From Paucidesulfovibrio longus DSM 6739 (lineage in GTDB: Bacteria; Desulfobacterota; Desulfovibrionia; Desulfovibrionales; Desulfovibrionaceae), in contig NZ_ATVA01000012.1 of assembly GCF_000420485.1 (NCBI RefSeq), positions 186,001-250,000 of the forward strand: DNA of 64,000 nucleotides, given 5' to 3'. The notes beneath the pieces were generated by a model. It had not been told where the DNA came from. It searched no databases and saw nothing but the letters and a program-made list of their open reading frames with translations. Each line of letters begins with the position of its first letter. Positions within the stretch are counted from its first letter, which is position 1. Shown one piece after another: positions 26,442-35,739 of the stretch. Position numbers and translations under genes: made by a program.

Positions 26442-28436
26442 CTATTCGGAAAGGTCTTCGGCCAGGGCCTGAATCTCCTCCCGGATGATGCGTGCGGCTT
26501 CCGAAGGCACCGTTCGAGCCACTTCCTCGCGCAGCATGGCCTCCAGGCCGTCCAGCCGTTCTTCCAGGGCGTCGAGCCGGGCGTGCAGCGTGGCGGCTGG
26601 CTCGTCCGCGGGCGTCTGCGACAAGGAGAGGTCGGCGAACCGCTGCTCCAGGGACTCGATCCGGGCGAGCACGTCCGGGGCGATCGGGCTGTCGCACTGG
26701 TCCGGAGCGCCTTCCGCCTCGATCTCGCCGAGCAGGGTGTCCACGTTGACGCTCAGGGGCGCGTCCAGGTCGGCGTCGTCGCCTTCCATGACCACGGCCA
26801 TGTCGGTTTCCATCTGGGGCGCGAGGCCTTCGTCCAGATCCTCGTCCAGATCCTCGTCGAGATCATCCAGGGGACCGTCCAGGGGCGGCAGGTCGTCGTC
26901 CAGGGGAGCGAGATCCTCGTCCAGGCCGGAAACGTCGATTTCCACTCCGTCGAGAAGAGCTTCGATGTCCTCGGATTCGTCGTCTTCGGGGAACGGCTCG
27001 CCGAAATCGAAGTCGGTGTCTTCTCCGGTGGAGGCCAGGACGGAGTCGAGATCGTCGTCGGCTTCCTCGTCGCCGCCCTGCTCTGCGTGCGCATCTTCGA
27101 TCGTGTCATCGATCGTGTCATCGATCGTGTCATCGATCGTGTCGTCGACCGCGTTGTCGGCAGGTTCTTCGGCGGGGACGTCGTTCAGAAAGTCTCCAAG
27201 TTCAAGCTCGTCCAGGTCGATGTCGTCGTCCGCCTTGTCCTCAAGGGGGGCTGGGTCCAATTCGTCCTGCAGAAGCTCGGCAGTCTCGTCCGTTTCGCCT
27301 GTCTCGTCGTCCAGGCCGAATTCGCCGAGGTCCAGGGCGTCGTCCATATCCAGGTCGCCGTCCAGGTCCAGGTCGCCGTCCAGGTCCAGGCCGTCGTCCA
27401 GGTCCAGGCCGTCCTGCGCCGCCTTCGGTTCGTCCGAGGCGGGAGCGCCGGCTTCCACGGCGTCGTCTTCTTCGTCCAGGTCGATGTCGTCCAGGTCCAA
27501 GCCTTCCAGGCCCAGGCCCGCGAGATCCGTTCCGGATGGCCCGCTTTCGTCGGCGTCGCCGAGATCCAGATCGTCCAGGGCCGATGCCTGCGTGTCCGCG
27601 TCGAGGGACTCGGAATCGTCCAGGATCAGTTCCTCGCCCAGCACCAGCTCTTCCTCGTCGCCGTCGGCAGGAGCGGCTGCGGGCTGTTCGTCCTCGTCCG
27701 CGAGCATGTCGTCGAGGTCCATGGGAATGTCGAGATCGAGATCGTCCGCGTCCTGGGAGGCCGCATTGTCAGCGGCGGCATCAGAGGGGGTGTCCAGGGC
27801 GTCGTCCAGGGAAAGTTCAAGAGGTTCGTCGTCAAGGTCGGCTGTTTCCTCTTCCACGAGCATGTCGCCGAGGTCGAGGATTTCCTCTTCCTCCTCGCCG
27901 AGATCGGCAAGGTCCGTGAGGTCGAGGGCGGGTTCGTCCTCTTCGGGCTCGGGCTCGTCGTCCGCCAGAACCACTTCGTCCAGGAGCAGGTCGATGTCGT
28001 CGTCGCCCGCCTCTTCGTCGGAGAAAACGCCGCCGTCGAGGTCGTTGGTGAGGGCGGAGGAATCTTCCTCGTCCATGTCGTCGAGGATCATGGGCATGTC
28101 GTCGGATGCGCCTTTGGGAGAATCGTCGTCGCTGAGATCGTCGAGCAGCAGGGCATCCTCTTCTTCCTCTTCGGCGAGGTCGTCGAGGATCATGGGCGCT
28201 TCGTCCTCGGCTGCGGCGGCGCGGACCTGCGGCGCTTCCCGCGCGGGAGGCACAGGGTCCAGCCGATCGTCATCCGCGGCCAGGTCCTCGGAGAAAAGCT
28301 CTTCCAGCTCCTGCTCGAAGGTCATGTCCACGCTGGCGGCATCCAGTCCGGCCGCGTGGCCGTCCTTGTCTTCTACGAGATCGGACAATTCCAGGATGTC
28401 GTCGGGAGAGGTCTGGTCCGGAGGCGCCGGGGGCAT
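26442..28436 (-). CDS. Very acidic repeat protein of unknown function, 664 residues
   Basis: I do not recognise this protein. From about 60 to 560 it is dominated by Asp, Glu and Leu in short periodic units (DDLDLD, LDGDLDLDGD, DDTIDDTI, LDEDLDEDLDE, MILDDL), with almost no aromatic residues and few Lys, so it is probably disordered and strongly negative. The last 100 residues differ: heptad-like helices (ARIESLEQRF; ARLDALEERLDGLEAML) that could oligomerise. No signal peptide or membrane helix is seen. GAGGG lies eight bases before the ATG and a strong terminator follows, so it is monocistronic. Tandem 12- and 18-bp DNA repeats underlie the protein repeats. A divalent-cation binding or scaffold role is conceivable only. 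Confidence 0.75.
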   Translation of the reverse strand: MPPAPPDQTSPDDILELSDLVEDKDGHAAGLDAASVDMTFEQELEELFSEDLAADDDRLDPVPPAREAPQVRAAAAEDEAPMILDDLAEEEEEDALLLDDLSDDDSPKGASDDMPMILDDMDEEDSSALTNDLDGGVFSDEEAGDDDIDLLLDEVVLADDEPEPEEDEPALDLTDLADLGEEEEEILDLGDMLVEEETADLDDEPLELSLDDALDTPSDAAADNAASQDADDLDLDIPMDLDDMLADEDEQPAAAPADGDEEELVLGEELILDDSESLDADTQASALDDLDLGDADESGPSGTDLAGLGLEGLDLDDIDLDEEDDAVEAGAPASDEPKAAQDGLDLDDGLDLDGDLDLDGDLDMDDALDLGEFGLDDETGETDETAELLQDELDPAPLEDKADDDIDLDELELGDFLNDVPAEEPADNAVDDTIDDTIDDTIDDTIEDAHAEQGGDEEADDDLDSVLASTGEDTDFDFGEPFPEDDESEDIEALLDGVEIDVSGLDEDLAPLDDDLPPLDGPLDDLDEDLDEDLDEGLAPQMETDMAVVMEGDDADLDAPLSVNVDTLLGEIEAEGAPDQCDSPIAPDVLARIESLEQRFADLSLSQTPADEPAATLHARLDALEERLDGLEAMLREEVARTVPSEAARIIREEIQALAEDLSE
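26831..26866 (-). repeat. Tandem 12-bp repeat, 3 copies, inside the acidic gene
   Basis: Units CGTCCAGATCCT, the same again, and a diverged CGTCGAGATCAT encode the LDEDLDEDLDE run. In-frame length preserves the reading frame upon copy change. Confidence 0.85.
27097..27144 (-). repeat. Tandem 12-bp repeat, 4 copies, inside the acidic gene
   Basis: Units of TCGATCGTGTCA, the last ending in G, encode DDTIDDTIDDTI. Near-perfect identity suggests recent slippage expansion. Confidence 0.92.
27343..27414 (-). repeat. Tandem 18-bp repeat, 4 copies, inside the acidic gene
   Basis: Four 18-base units based on TCCAGGTCCAGGTCGCCG encode the LDGDLD / LDDGLD series. Slightly diverged between copies. Confidence 0.88.
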
Positions 28437-28460
28437 ACGCTATCCCTCTGAAAAATGTTG

Positions 28461-28490
28461 AAAAAAAAGGGGGCTGAAAGCAGCCCCCTC
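28461..28490 (-). terminator. Terminator of the cytochrome c3 gene
   Basis: Stem GGGGGCTG/CAGCCCCC with T8 on the minus strand, 14 bases beyond the stop. It separates cytochrome c3 from the acidic-repeat gene. Confidence 0.9.
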
Positions 28491-28504
28491 GCGATGTCCG
28501 GGCC

Positions 28505-28876
28505 TTACTTCTTGGTGTGGCAGTCGTTACACTTGGTCGGGCCCTTCTTCATTTCCTTGTGGCAGCCGACGCAAGAATTGGGGCTCTTCTTGGCGTGGAA
28601 AGCGCTGTCAAAGGACGTGGGGGCCTTCTTGTCGCTGTTGTCCTTGTGGCAGGTCGTGCACTTCATGTCGGGATTCTCAGCCATCTTGTGGTGGCAGCTC
28701 TCGCACTTCTGCGCAGCGTGCTTGGCGTGGGAGAACATCAGCGGGCCGTACTTGGTGTCGCCGGGGAACTTGATCTCCACGTCGTTCTTCGGGGCGTCAG
28801 CGGCCATGGCGATCGACAGGGTAAAGGCGCCCAGCAGGGCGACAGCCAGAAGCGTGATAAACAGAGTCCGTTTCAT
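28505..28876 (-). CDS. Periplasmic tetraheme cytochrome c3
   Basis: A 123-residue exported cytochrome with a signal peptide ending at about residue 25 (AMAA) and four motifs CESCH, CTTCH, CVGCH and CNDCH. Exactly four additional His (FSH, KH, CHH, AFH) can supply the sixth ligands, so four bis-His low-potential haems as in class III cytochrome c3. All four spacings are CxxCH, whereas classical type I c3 has two CxxxxCH. It probably carries electrons from periplasmic hydrogenases and formate dehydrogenases. AGGAGG is near the ATG. Highly Lys-rich, as is common in c3. Confidence 0.92.
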   Translation of the reverse strand: MKRTLFITLLAVALLGAFTLSIAMAADAPKNDVEIKFPGDTKYGPLMFSHAKHAAQKCESCHHKMAENPDMKCTTCHKDNSDKKAPTSFDSAFHAKKSPNSCVGCHKEMKKGPTKCNDCHTKK

Positions 28877-28929
28877 TCTTCTATCTCCTCCTTTTCAACG
28901 ATGAAAACCGTTACACTCTTCGATAGTCA

Positions 28930-28959
28930 GCGTTACTCTGAACAGCCGCGCCGTGTCAA
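28930..28959 (-). promoter_or_regulatory. Candidate promoter of cytochrome c3
   Basis: A perfect TTGACA at 28954-28959 with a weak -10 TAACGC 18 bases on. The -35 is convincing and the -10 is not. Confidence 0.35.
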
Positions 28960-29049
28960 GCAAGGGAGCGATTTAGGCGGCTTGGGTGCTCAATTTTCGT
29001 GACATTAGCAGGCTTGGGCGAAAACTGTCCAGCCCGCAGCGATCCGGAT

Positions 29050-29883
29050 TCATCCGAGTTCATATTTCCCCTCGTAGCCGCGCGGCGTCAGCATAAAGCC
29101 CCCGGCGGCGCGTGTCGAAGAATTCCCAATAATGATGACGGTCTGCATGTCGACGATTTCCGGATCCACACCGTCCAGCGTGGTCCGCGTCACGCTCTGC
29201 CCCGCGCGCATGGCCCGGCCCACGACGCCCACGGGCGTGGCCGGGTCGCGGTGGCGGGACACGATCTCCAGGGCGCGTTCAAGGTGGCCCGTGCGCCGTT
29301 TGGAGCGGGGATTGTAGAGCGCGATGACGAAGTCCGCCGATGCGGCCGCGTCGAGCCGTTTTTCGATCAGCGGCCAGGGCGTGAGCAGGTCGGACAGGCT
29401 CACGCTGGCGAAGTCGTGCATCAGCGGCGCGCCGAGCAGGGCCGCCGCCGCGCAGAATGCAGGCACTCCCGGAACGACTTCGATGCCGATCTCGTCGAGC
29501 AGGCCCCGCGCCTCGGCCATTTCCAGCACCAGCCCGGCCATGGCGTACACGCCGGGATCGCCGCTGGAAACCACGGCCACGCGCTTTCCGTCCAGGGCCG
29601 CATCGAGCGCCCGGCCCGCCCGGTCCACTTCGCCGGTCATGCCCGTGGAAATCAGCTCCTTGCCTTCCAGCAGCTCCGGTTCCACGAGGTCCATGTAGCC
29701 CTTGTATCCGGCGATTACCTCGGCCTGGGCCAGGGCGGCGCGCGCCGCCGGGGTCAGGTGGTGCGTTCCGCCGGGGCCGAGGCCGACCACGAAGACACGG
29801 CCACGGCCAGCGTGGCCGTGGGGATTCTGGTCTTGGGCACGATCAGGCTGCCCCGGCTTGCCAGCATCGCTGCTGCTTCGCAT
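29050..29883 (-). CDS. cobJ: Precorrin-3B C17-methyltransferase
   Basis: About 277 residues from the ATG at 29883. A SAM-dependent corrin ring methyltransferase of cobalamin synthesis: VFVVGLGPGG, AVVSSGDPGVYAMAGLVLE, VVPGVPAFCAAAALLGAPL and ALYNPRSKRR are the classical tetrapyrrole methylase motifs. A longer open reading upstream has junk composition and lies inside cbiG, so it was cut. Overlap with cbiG is about 130 bases, long for an operon; a GTG at 29790 is an alternative start that would shorten it. Last gene of the unit. Confidence 0.9.
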   Translation of the reverse strand: MRSSSDAGKPGQPDRAQDQNPHGHAGRGRVFVVGLGPGGTHHLTPAARAALAQAEVIAGYKGYMDLVEPELLEGKELISTGMTGEVDRAGRALDAALDGKRVAVVSSGDPGVYAMAGLVLEMAEARGLLDEIGIEVVPGVPAFCAAAALLGAPLMHDFASVSLSDLLTPWPLIEKRLDAAASADFVIALYNPRSKRRTGHLERALEIVSRHRDPATPVGVVGRAMRAGQSVTRTTLDGVDPEIVDMQTVIIIGNSSTRAAGGFMLTPRGYEGKYELG

Positions 29884-30908
29884 ACGCTGTCCACTCCCAT
29901 GTGTTTTCTGACCAGCGCCGAGGGCGAGGGGACGCGGATTTCCGCGAGCTGGTCCGTGGTGAAGAAGGTCAGGGGCGCGCCCAGCCGTTCGGCGGCCAGG
30001 AGCAGGCCCGGCTCGTCGGCCTTGGCCTCGATGCTGGCCAGTCCGGCCAGGGAGGCGAGGGAGAGTCCGCGCTGGGCAAAGGTCGTTTCGATCAGCGCGA
30101 GGATTTCCTCGGCCGGAGTGTCCCGGCGGCAGCCCACGCCCGCGTGCAGGCAGGGCGGGTGCAGCCCCAGGGCCCCCGGCGGAGCGGCGCGCCAATGAAC
30201 CCAGGCTCCGGCCCGGTCCGGGGTCCAGGCTTCCGGCGCGGGAACAAGTTGAAACAGTCCGGGATCGACGCCTGCTCCGGCCAGGAGGTCCAGAGGATCG
30301 AACAGTTGCGGACGGCCCTTGGCCAGGAGCGCGGCGCTCACGGCCTTGGCCGCATGAAGATTCGCGATGCGCAGGCCCAGGCGCGGGCCGAGTTCGTCCA
30401 GCGCGGGCAGCCCCGCCGAATCCGTCGCCGTGGTGATGACCGGCTGCGCGCCGACCATGGCCGCCACTTCGCGGGCCAGGGCGTTGGCCCCGCCCAGGTG
30501 GCCGGAAAGCAGGCTGATGCAGAATCGGCCCTCCTGGTCCAGCGCGACCACGGCCGGATCCTCGGCCTTGCCGCGCAGATGCGGAGCTGCGGCGCGCACG
30601 GCCACTCCCGCGGCGGCAACGAATACGTGCTTCTTCCGGAAGTGGAATTGCGCATCCATGAGCGCGGCGAGGGAGTCGAAAGGAACGGCTCGCAAGGAGT
30701 GCGGCGCGTCCGGCCCGTCGGCCAGGGCGTCGACCAGTCGGCGCGGCAGGAAAAGCTCGGCGTCCAGCGCGTCGGCAATGCGGCGGCCCAGCAGCGCTCC
30801 CTGGGGCGTGAAGGCGTAGACGGCCGCGTTCGCGGCCCTGTGGTCGGATTGGCTCACGCCGCGTTCATAGCAGAGGCCGGGCCGGGCCGCCAGCGCGGAG
30901 CGCGCCAT
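29754..30908 (-). CDS. cbiG: Cobalt-precorrin 5A hydrolase
   Basis: A 384-residue CbiG of the anaerobic cobalamin pathway, opening the delta-lactone of cobalt-precorrin-5A. The N-terminal region ends in the conserved LLSGHLGGANALAREV, and the C-terminal domain starts with HAGVGCRRDTPAEEI. The presence of CbiG marks the cobalt-early route. The ATG at 30908 has no ribosome site; a GTG at 30857 giving VSQSDHRAANA matches the usual family start better. Located between ribD and cobJ. Confidence 0.9.
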   Translation of the reverse strand: MARSALAARPGLCYERGVSQSDHRAANAAVYAFTPQGALLGRRIADALDAELFLPRRLVDALADGPDAPHSLRAVPFDSLAALMDAQFHFRKKHVFVAAAGVAVRAAAPHLRGKAEDPAVVALDQEGRFCISLLSGHLGGANALAREVAAMVGAQPVITTATDSAGLPALDELGPRLGLRIANLHAAKAVSAALLAKGRPQLFDPLDLLAGAGVDPGLFQLVPAPEAWTPDRAGAWVHWRAAPPGALGLHPPCLHAGVGCRRDTPAEEILALIETTFAQRGLSLASLAGLASIEAKADEPGLLLAAERLGAPLTFFTTDQLAEIRVPSPSALVRKHMGVDSVCEAAAMLASRGSLIVPKTRIPTATLAVAVSSWSASAPAERTT

Positions 30909-30959
30909 GGGCAGGGGACCGGGCCTCGCGTTCTTCGGACCGGGAGACGGGGCTTCAGG

Positions 30960-32132
30960 CTAATCGGGATAATACGTAAGCCGCAGGTCCGGGCCGGAGG
31001 GCTCGCAGCGGCCCAGGCGCAGGTTCAGGGCCTGGGCCATGGAGGAACAATCGCGCCCGGCGAGCAGGGGGACGCCCCGCTCGTCGCCCAGTGCGCGCGG
31101 CGCAAGGTAAAGCACGAATTCGTCCGCGCAGCCCTGCTCCAGCATGCGCATGGCCAGTCGGCCCCCGCCCTCGCAGAGCGCGTAATGCGCGCCCAGTTCT
31201 CGGTGCAGCCGGGTCAGCCCCGCGGCGATTTCCAGGGCGGGACCACGGTGCGGCAGCCCCCAGACGCGCACGCCGATCTCTTCCAGGGCGCGGGCCGTGT
31301 CGGATTCGGCGGCCTCTTCCGTGGTCCAGAAGATGGTCTGGTGCGGCCGTTTGCGGATCAATTGAAGATCGCAGTCCGTGCCGGGCAGCCGGGTCGTCAG
31401 GACCACGGCGTATGGCTGTTCATCATTGTTCATTTTTTCAGGGGAGGGGGCGTCCGTTTGTCCGGCCAGGCGGCAGGTCAGGCTGGGGTCGTCCTGGAGA
31501 AAGGTGTTGCCGCCCACGATGACCGCGTCGGCCAAGGCGCGCAGGCGGTGCACGTCCTGAAAGCTCTCCGGGCTGGAAACCGCTTCGGGGCGGCCCGTGC
31601 GCGCGGCGATGCGCCCGTCCAGGGTCGAGGCCATCTTCAGGATGCAGTAGGCCCTGTCCGAAGTGCGCCAGAGGGAAAAATCCCGGATCAGGTCCAGGCA
31701 TTCGCGCTCGCGCACGCCCGTGAGCACGTCCACTCCGGCCTCGCGCAGCCGCTCGGCTCCGCCCTGGGCCACGGGGTTCGGGTCCAGCGCGCCCACCACG
31801 ACGCGGGGAATGCGCGCCTCCAGCACGGCCTCGGTGCAGGGCGGGGTCTTGCCGTGGTGGTTGCAGGGCTCCAGGGTCACGTAGAGCGTGCACAGGGACG
31901 GGTCCACGCCCTTGGCGCGGGCGTCGGCCAGGCATTCGCGCTCGGCGTGCGGCCCGCCGAACCGGCGGTGCCGGCCCTGGGCCACGATTTCCCCGCCGCG
32001 CACCAGCACCGAACCCACGCAGGGATTCGGGGCGGTGGGGCCTCTGCCGAGCCGGGCCAGTTCCATGGCCCGGTCCATGAACCGTTCGTGCGCTTCCATG
32101 TCGCGCGAGTTGGGAGCGGGGCTGCCGGGCAT
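30960..32132 (-). CDS. ribD: Riboflavin deaminase/reductase RibD
   Basis: A 390-residue bifunctional riboflavin enzyme. The N-terminal deaminase has the zinc ligands in GGPHAERECL and LEPCNHHGKTPPC; the C-terminal reductase begins near 150 (LKMASTLDGRIA, VIVGGNTFLQDDPSLTCR, CEGGGRLA). It starts 3 bases after the dCMP deaminase stop. The genes that usually follow it (ribE, ribAB, ribH) are not here; cbiG and cobJ take their place. Confidence 0.95.
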   Translation of the reverse strand: MPGSPAPNSRDMEAHERFMDRAMELARLGRGPTAPNPCVGSVLVRGGEIVAQGRHRRFGGPHAERECLADARAKGVDPSLCTLYVTLEPCNHHGKTPPCTEAVLEARIPRVVVGALDPNPVAQGGAERLREAGVDVLTGVRERECLDLIRDFSLWRTSDRAYCILKMASTLDGRIAARTGRPEAVSSPESFQDVHRLRALADAVIVGGNTFLQDDPSLTCRLAGQTDAPSPEKMNNDEQPYAVVLTTRLPGTDCDLQLIRKRPHQTIFWTTEEAAESDTARALEEIGVRVWGLPHRGPALEIAAGLTRLHRELGAHYALCEGGGRLAMRMLEQGCADEFVLYLAPRALGDERGVPLLAGRDCSSMAQALNLRLGRCEPSGPDLRLTYYPD

Positions 32133-32135
32133 GGT

Positions 32136-32594
32136 CTAGCCTTTGGGGTCGAAGGGAAGCTGGCCGTGCTCCAGGCCGGATTCGGTCAGGAACTGTTCGG
32201 TGAGCTTGTCCGGGTAGGATTCCGCGTACCAGATGGCCTTGATCTGGCAATTGATGAGCAGCTTGGCGCAGATCAGGCAGGGCTGGGTGGTGCAGTAGAT
32301 TTCCGCGTCCTTGAGGGAGATGCCGTGCACCGCGCACTGGGTGATCACGTTCTGCTCGGCGTGCAGCGCGCGGCAAAGCTCGTGGCGTTCGCCGGAAGGC
32401 ACCTTGAGCTGCTCGCGCAGGCAGCCCACCTCTTCGCAGTGGAGCATGTTCGTGGGCGCGCCGTTGTAGCCGGTGGCGAGGATGCGCTTGTCGCGCACGG
32501 CCACGGCCCCGACCCTGCGGCGCAGGCAGGTGGAACGCTCGGCCACCACATGGGCGATTTTCATGAAATATTCGGGCCAGGGCATGCGGGACAT
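32136..32594 (-). CDS. dCMP/cytidine deaminase family protein (ComEB-like)
   Basis: A 152-residue zinc-dependent deoxycytidylate deaminase-like enzyme: [12 protein letters not shown] and [14 protein letters not shown] form the zinc site. AAGGAG lies six bases before the ATG at 32594, so a longer reading was rejected. In Desulfovibrio-type genomes such a gene commonly sits between glyA and ribD, as here. dCMP to dUMP conversion is the probable reaction; substrate is inferred. Confidence 0.88.
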   Translation of the reverse strand: MSRMPWPEYFMKIAHVVAERSTCLRRRVGAVAVRDKRILATGYNGAPTNMLHCEEVGCLREQLKVPSGERHELCRALHAEQNVITQCAVHGISLKDAEIYCTTQPCLICAKLLINCQIKAIWYAESYPDKLTEQFLTESGLEHGQLPFDPKG

Positions 32595-32742
32595 GGAGAC
32601 TCCTTGCGTGGCGGGCTTTTGGAGAAGGTAGCGGTTCGGCGGGCGGATGACAAGGGAGGCGACCGGAGCGAAATTCCGGGGGATGCTCAATAATGATACC
32701 TGCATTGCATGATGATCAGCTCATCACGCTCCCCGTCGCAGC

Positions 32743-32777
32743 AAAAATAGCCCGGAGAACCGATGGTCCTCCGGGCT
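32743..32777 (-). terminator. Terminator of the rpmF-fab-glyA operon
   Basis: Stem AGCCCGGAG...CTCCGGGCT with an inner ACC/GGT pairing, followed on the minus strand by ATTTTT. It separates glyA from the dCMP deaminase-ribD unit. The rest of the 207-base gap shows nothing further. Confidence 0.82.
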
Positions 32778-32801
32778 TCGCAAATGCGGTTTCGAGCAAG
32801 C

Positions 32802-34040
<1,239 letters not shown>

Positions 34041-34130
34041 GGGGATACCCTCTTGATGAAAAGGTTCATGCCCGGAGAAAATCTCCGGGCAGAAGGTCGA
34101 TCGGTTCAGCGCGGGGGACCGGGCCGGGGC

Positions 34131-35369
34131 CTAGTCCGCGAAGCGCTTGAAGAGCATGCAGCCGTTGGTGCCGCCGAATCCGAAGGAGTTCGAGAGCACG
34201 TATTCGGCCTGTTTTTCGCGCGGGCCCGAGGCGCAGTAGTCCAGGTCGCAGTCGGGATCCGGGTTGTCCAGGTTGCACGTGCCGGGGATGACGCCGTCGG
34301 CGAGGGTCTTGACGCTGAAGACGCCTTCCACGCCGCCGGCCGCGCCGAGCAGGTGGCCGATCTGGGACTTGTTCGCGGAGATGTTCAGCTTGTAGGCGTG
34401 GTCGCCGAAGACGGTCTTCAGCGCGCGCGTCTCGCAGAGGTCGTTGAGCTTGGTCGAGGTGCCGTGCGCGTTGATGCAGTCCACGTCTTCGGGGTTGACC
34501 CCTGCCTCGCGCAGGGCCGCGCGCATGGCCAGGGCCATGCCGGAGCCGTCCTCGTGCGGGGCGGTCATGTGGTAGGCGTCGCCCGAAGCGCCGAAGCCGA
34601 CGACCTCGGCCAGGATGTTCGCGCCGCGCGCCTTGGCGTGCTCCAGGGATTCGAGCAGCAGCAGTCCGCAGCCCTCGCCCATGATGAAGCCGTCGCGCTC
34701 GGCGTCGAAGGGACGCGAAGCCTTTTCCGGGGCGTCGTTGCGCGTGGAGAGCGCCTTCATGGCCGTGAAGCCGCTCATTCCCAGCGGGGTGATCGTGGAT
34801 TCCGCGCCGCCGCAGATGGCCGCGTCGATGCGTCCGAGCATGATGTCGGTGAATCCGTAGCCGATGGCGTGGGTGCCGGAAGCGCAGGCCGTGGTGGTGC
34901 AGATGTTCGGCCCCTGGGCGCCGGCTTCGATGGAAACCTGACCGGCGGCCATGTTCGCGATCATCACCGGGATGAAGAAGGGCGAGATGCGTCCCGGTCC
35001 CTTGTCCAGCAGCTTCTGGTGGTAGACCTCGATAGCTTCCAGGCCGCCCAGACCAACGCCGATGGTCACGCCCACGCGGGGCGCTTCCTCTTCGGAAATG
35101 GTCCAGCCCGAGTCGTCCATGAGCATCCGGGCGCAGGAAACGGCGTAGCGCGTGAAGTTCTCCATGCGCTTGGCCGCCTTGTGCGAGATGTACGGGCTGC
35201 AATCGAAATCTTTGACGTGTGCGGCGATCTTGGTGTCGAAGTCGGTCGCGTCGAAGGACGTGATCGGCCCGACCCCGGACTTGCCGGCGATGAGATTTTC
35301 CCAGCTGGTCGCCAGGTCGTTGCCCAGGGGGGTGATGGCTGCGAGGCCGGTAACAACTACCCTGTTCAT
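34131..35369 (-). CDS. fabF: 3-oxoacyl-ACP synthase II
   Basis: A 412-residue condensing enzyme for fatty-acid elongation. The nucleophile is Cys162 in TTACASGTHAIG; catalytic His are in NAHGTSTKLND and ISANKSQIGHLLGAAGG, and the N-terminal VVVTGLAAITPLGND is typical. It follows acpP, its substrate carrier, by 108 bases. Confidence 0.97.
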   Translation of the reverse strand: MNRVVVTGLAAITPLGNDLATSWENLIAGKSGVGPITSFDATDFDTKIAAHVKDFDCSPYISHKAAKRMENFTRYAVSCARMLMDDSGWTISEEEAPRVGVTIGVGLGGLEAIEVYHQKLLDKGPGRISPFFIPVMIANMAAGQVSIEAGAQGPNICTTTACASGTHAIGYGFTDIMLGRIDAAICGGAESTITPLGMSGFTAMKALSTRNDAPEKASRPFDAERDGFIMGEGCGLLLLESLEHAKARGANILAEVVGFGASGDAYHMTAPHEDGSGMALAMRAALREAGVNPEDVDCINAHGTSTKLNDLCETRALKTVFGDHAYKLNISANKSQIGHLLGAAGGVEGVFSVKTLADGVIPGTCNLDNPDPDCDLDYCASGPREKQAEYVLSNSFGFGGTNGCMLFKRFAD

Positions 35370-35477
35370 AAACTCCCTCTCGGCCCGGCTGGTGCATGCC
35401 GGGAAAAACGGAGCGTCCTACACTCTTGCCGAGTATAGAACGCCCCTGAATTATTGTTGATCGGCAAAAGCCGGTCG

Positions 35478-35711
35478 CTACTTGTTCTTTTCGATGTAGT
35501 TGATGGCGTCCTTGACCTTGGCGATCTTCTGAGCTTCCTCGTCATCGATTTCGATGTCGAATTCTTCTTCCATGGCCATGATCAGCTCAGTAAGGTCCAG
35601 GGAGTCGGCGCCCAGGTCTTCAACGAAAGAGGCGTCTTCGGTAATCTCGTCGGCATTCACGCCGAGCTGGTCCACGATGATATCCTTAACTTTGCTCGCG
35701 ACGTCAGACAT
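35478..35711 (-). CDS. acpP: Acyl carrier protein
   Basis: A 77-residue acidic acyl carrier protein with the phosphopantetheine serine in [13 protein letters not shown] (Ser37). GGAGGAAAT before the ATG is a very strong ribosome-binding site, in keeping with high expression. It is flanked by fabG and fabF in the usual order. Confidence 0.98.
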   Translation of the reverse strand: MSDVASKVKDIIVDQLGVNADEITEDASFVEDLGADSLDLTELIMAMEEEFDIEIDDEEAQKIAKVKDAINYIEKNK

Positions 35712-35739
35712 ATTTCCTCCACGTGTTGATGTTCTCTGG

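Noticed and set aside
27097-27414. Repeats considered as a CRISPR array
   Set aside because: Units are 12-18 bp, directly abutting with no spacers, in frame inside a gene and without cas genes nearby.
26485-28461. A Ser/Arg-rich protein on the plus strand in the acidic-repeat region
   Set aside because: It is the complement of Asp/Glu codons. The minus-strand frame has a start with a ribosome site, a sensible C-terminal helix domain and a terminator.
29050-30195. A 381-residue reading of cobJ starting inside cbiG
   Set aside because: Its first 100 residues are Arg/Gly/Pro-rich and unlike CobJ; the start near 29883 gives the normal length.
32595-32801. Searched for a riboswitch or RNA gene between glyA and the deaminase
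   Set aside because: Only the terminator is seen; no FMN, cobalamin or glycine element is recognisable.
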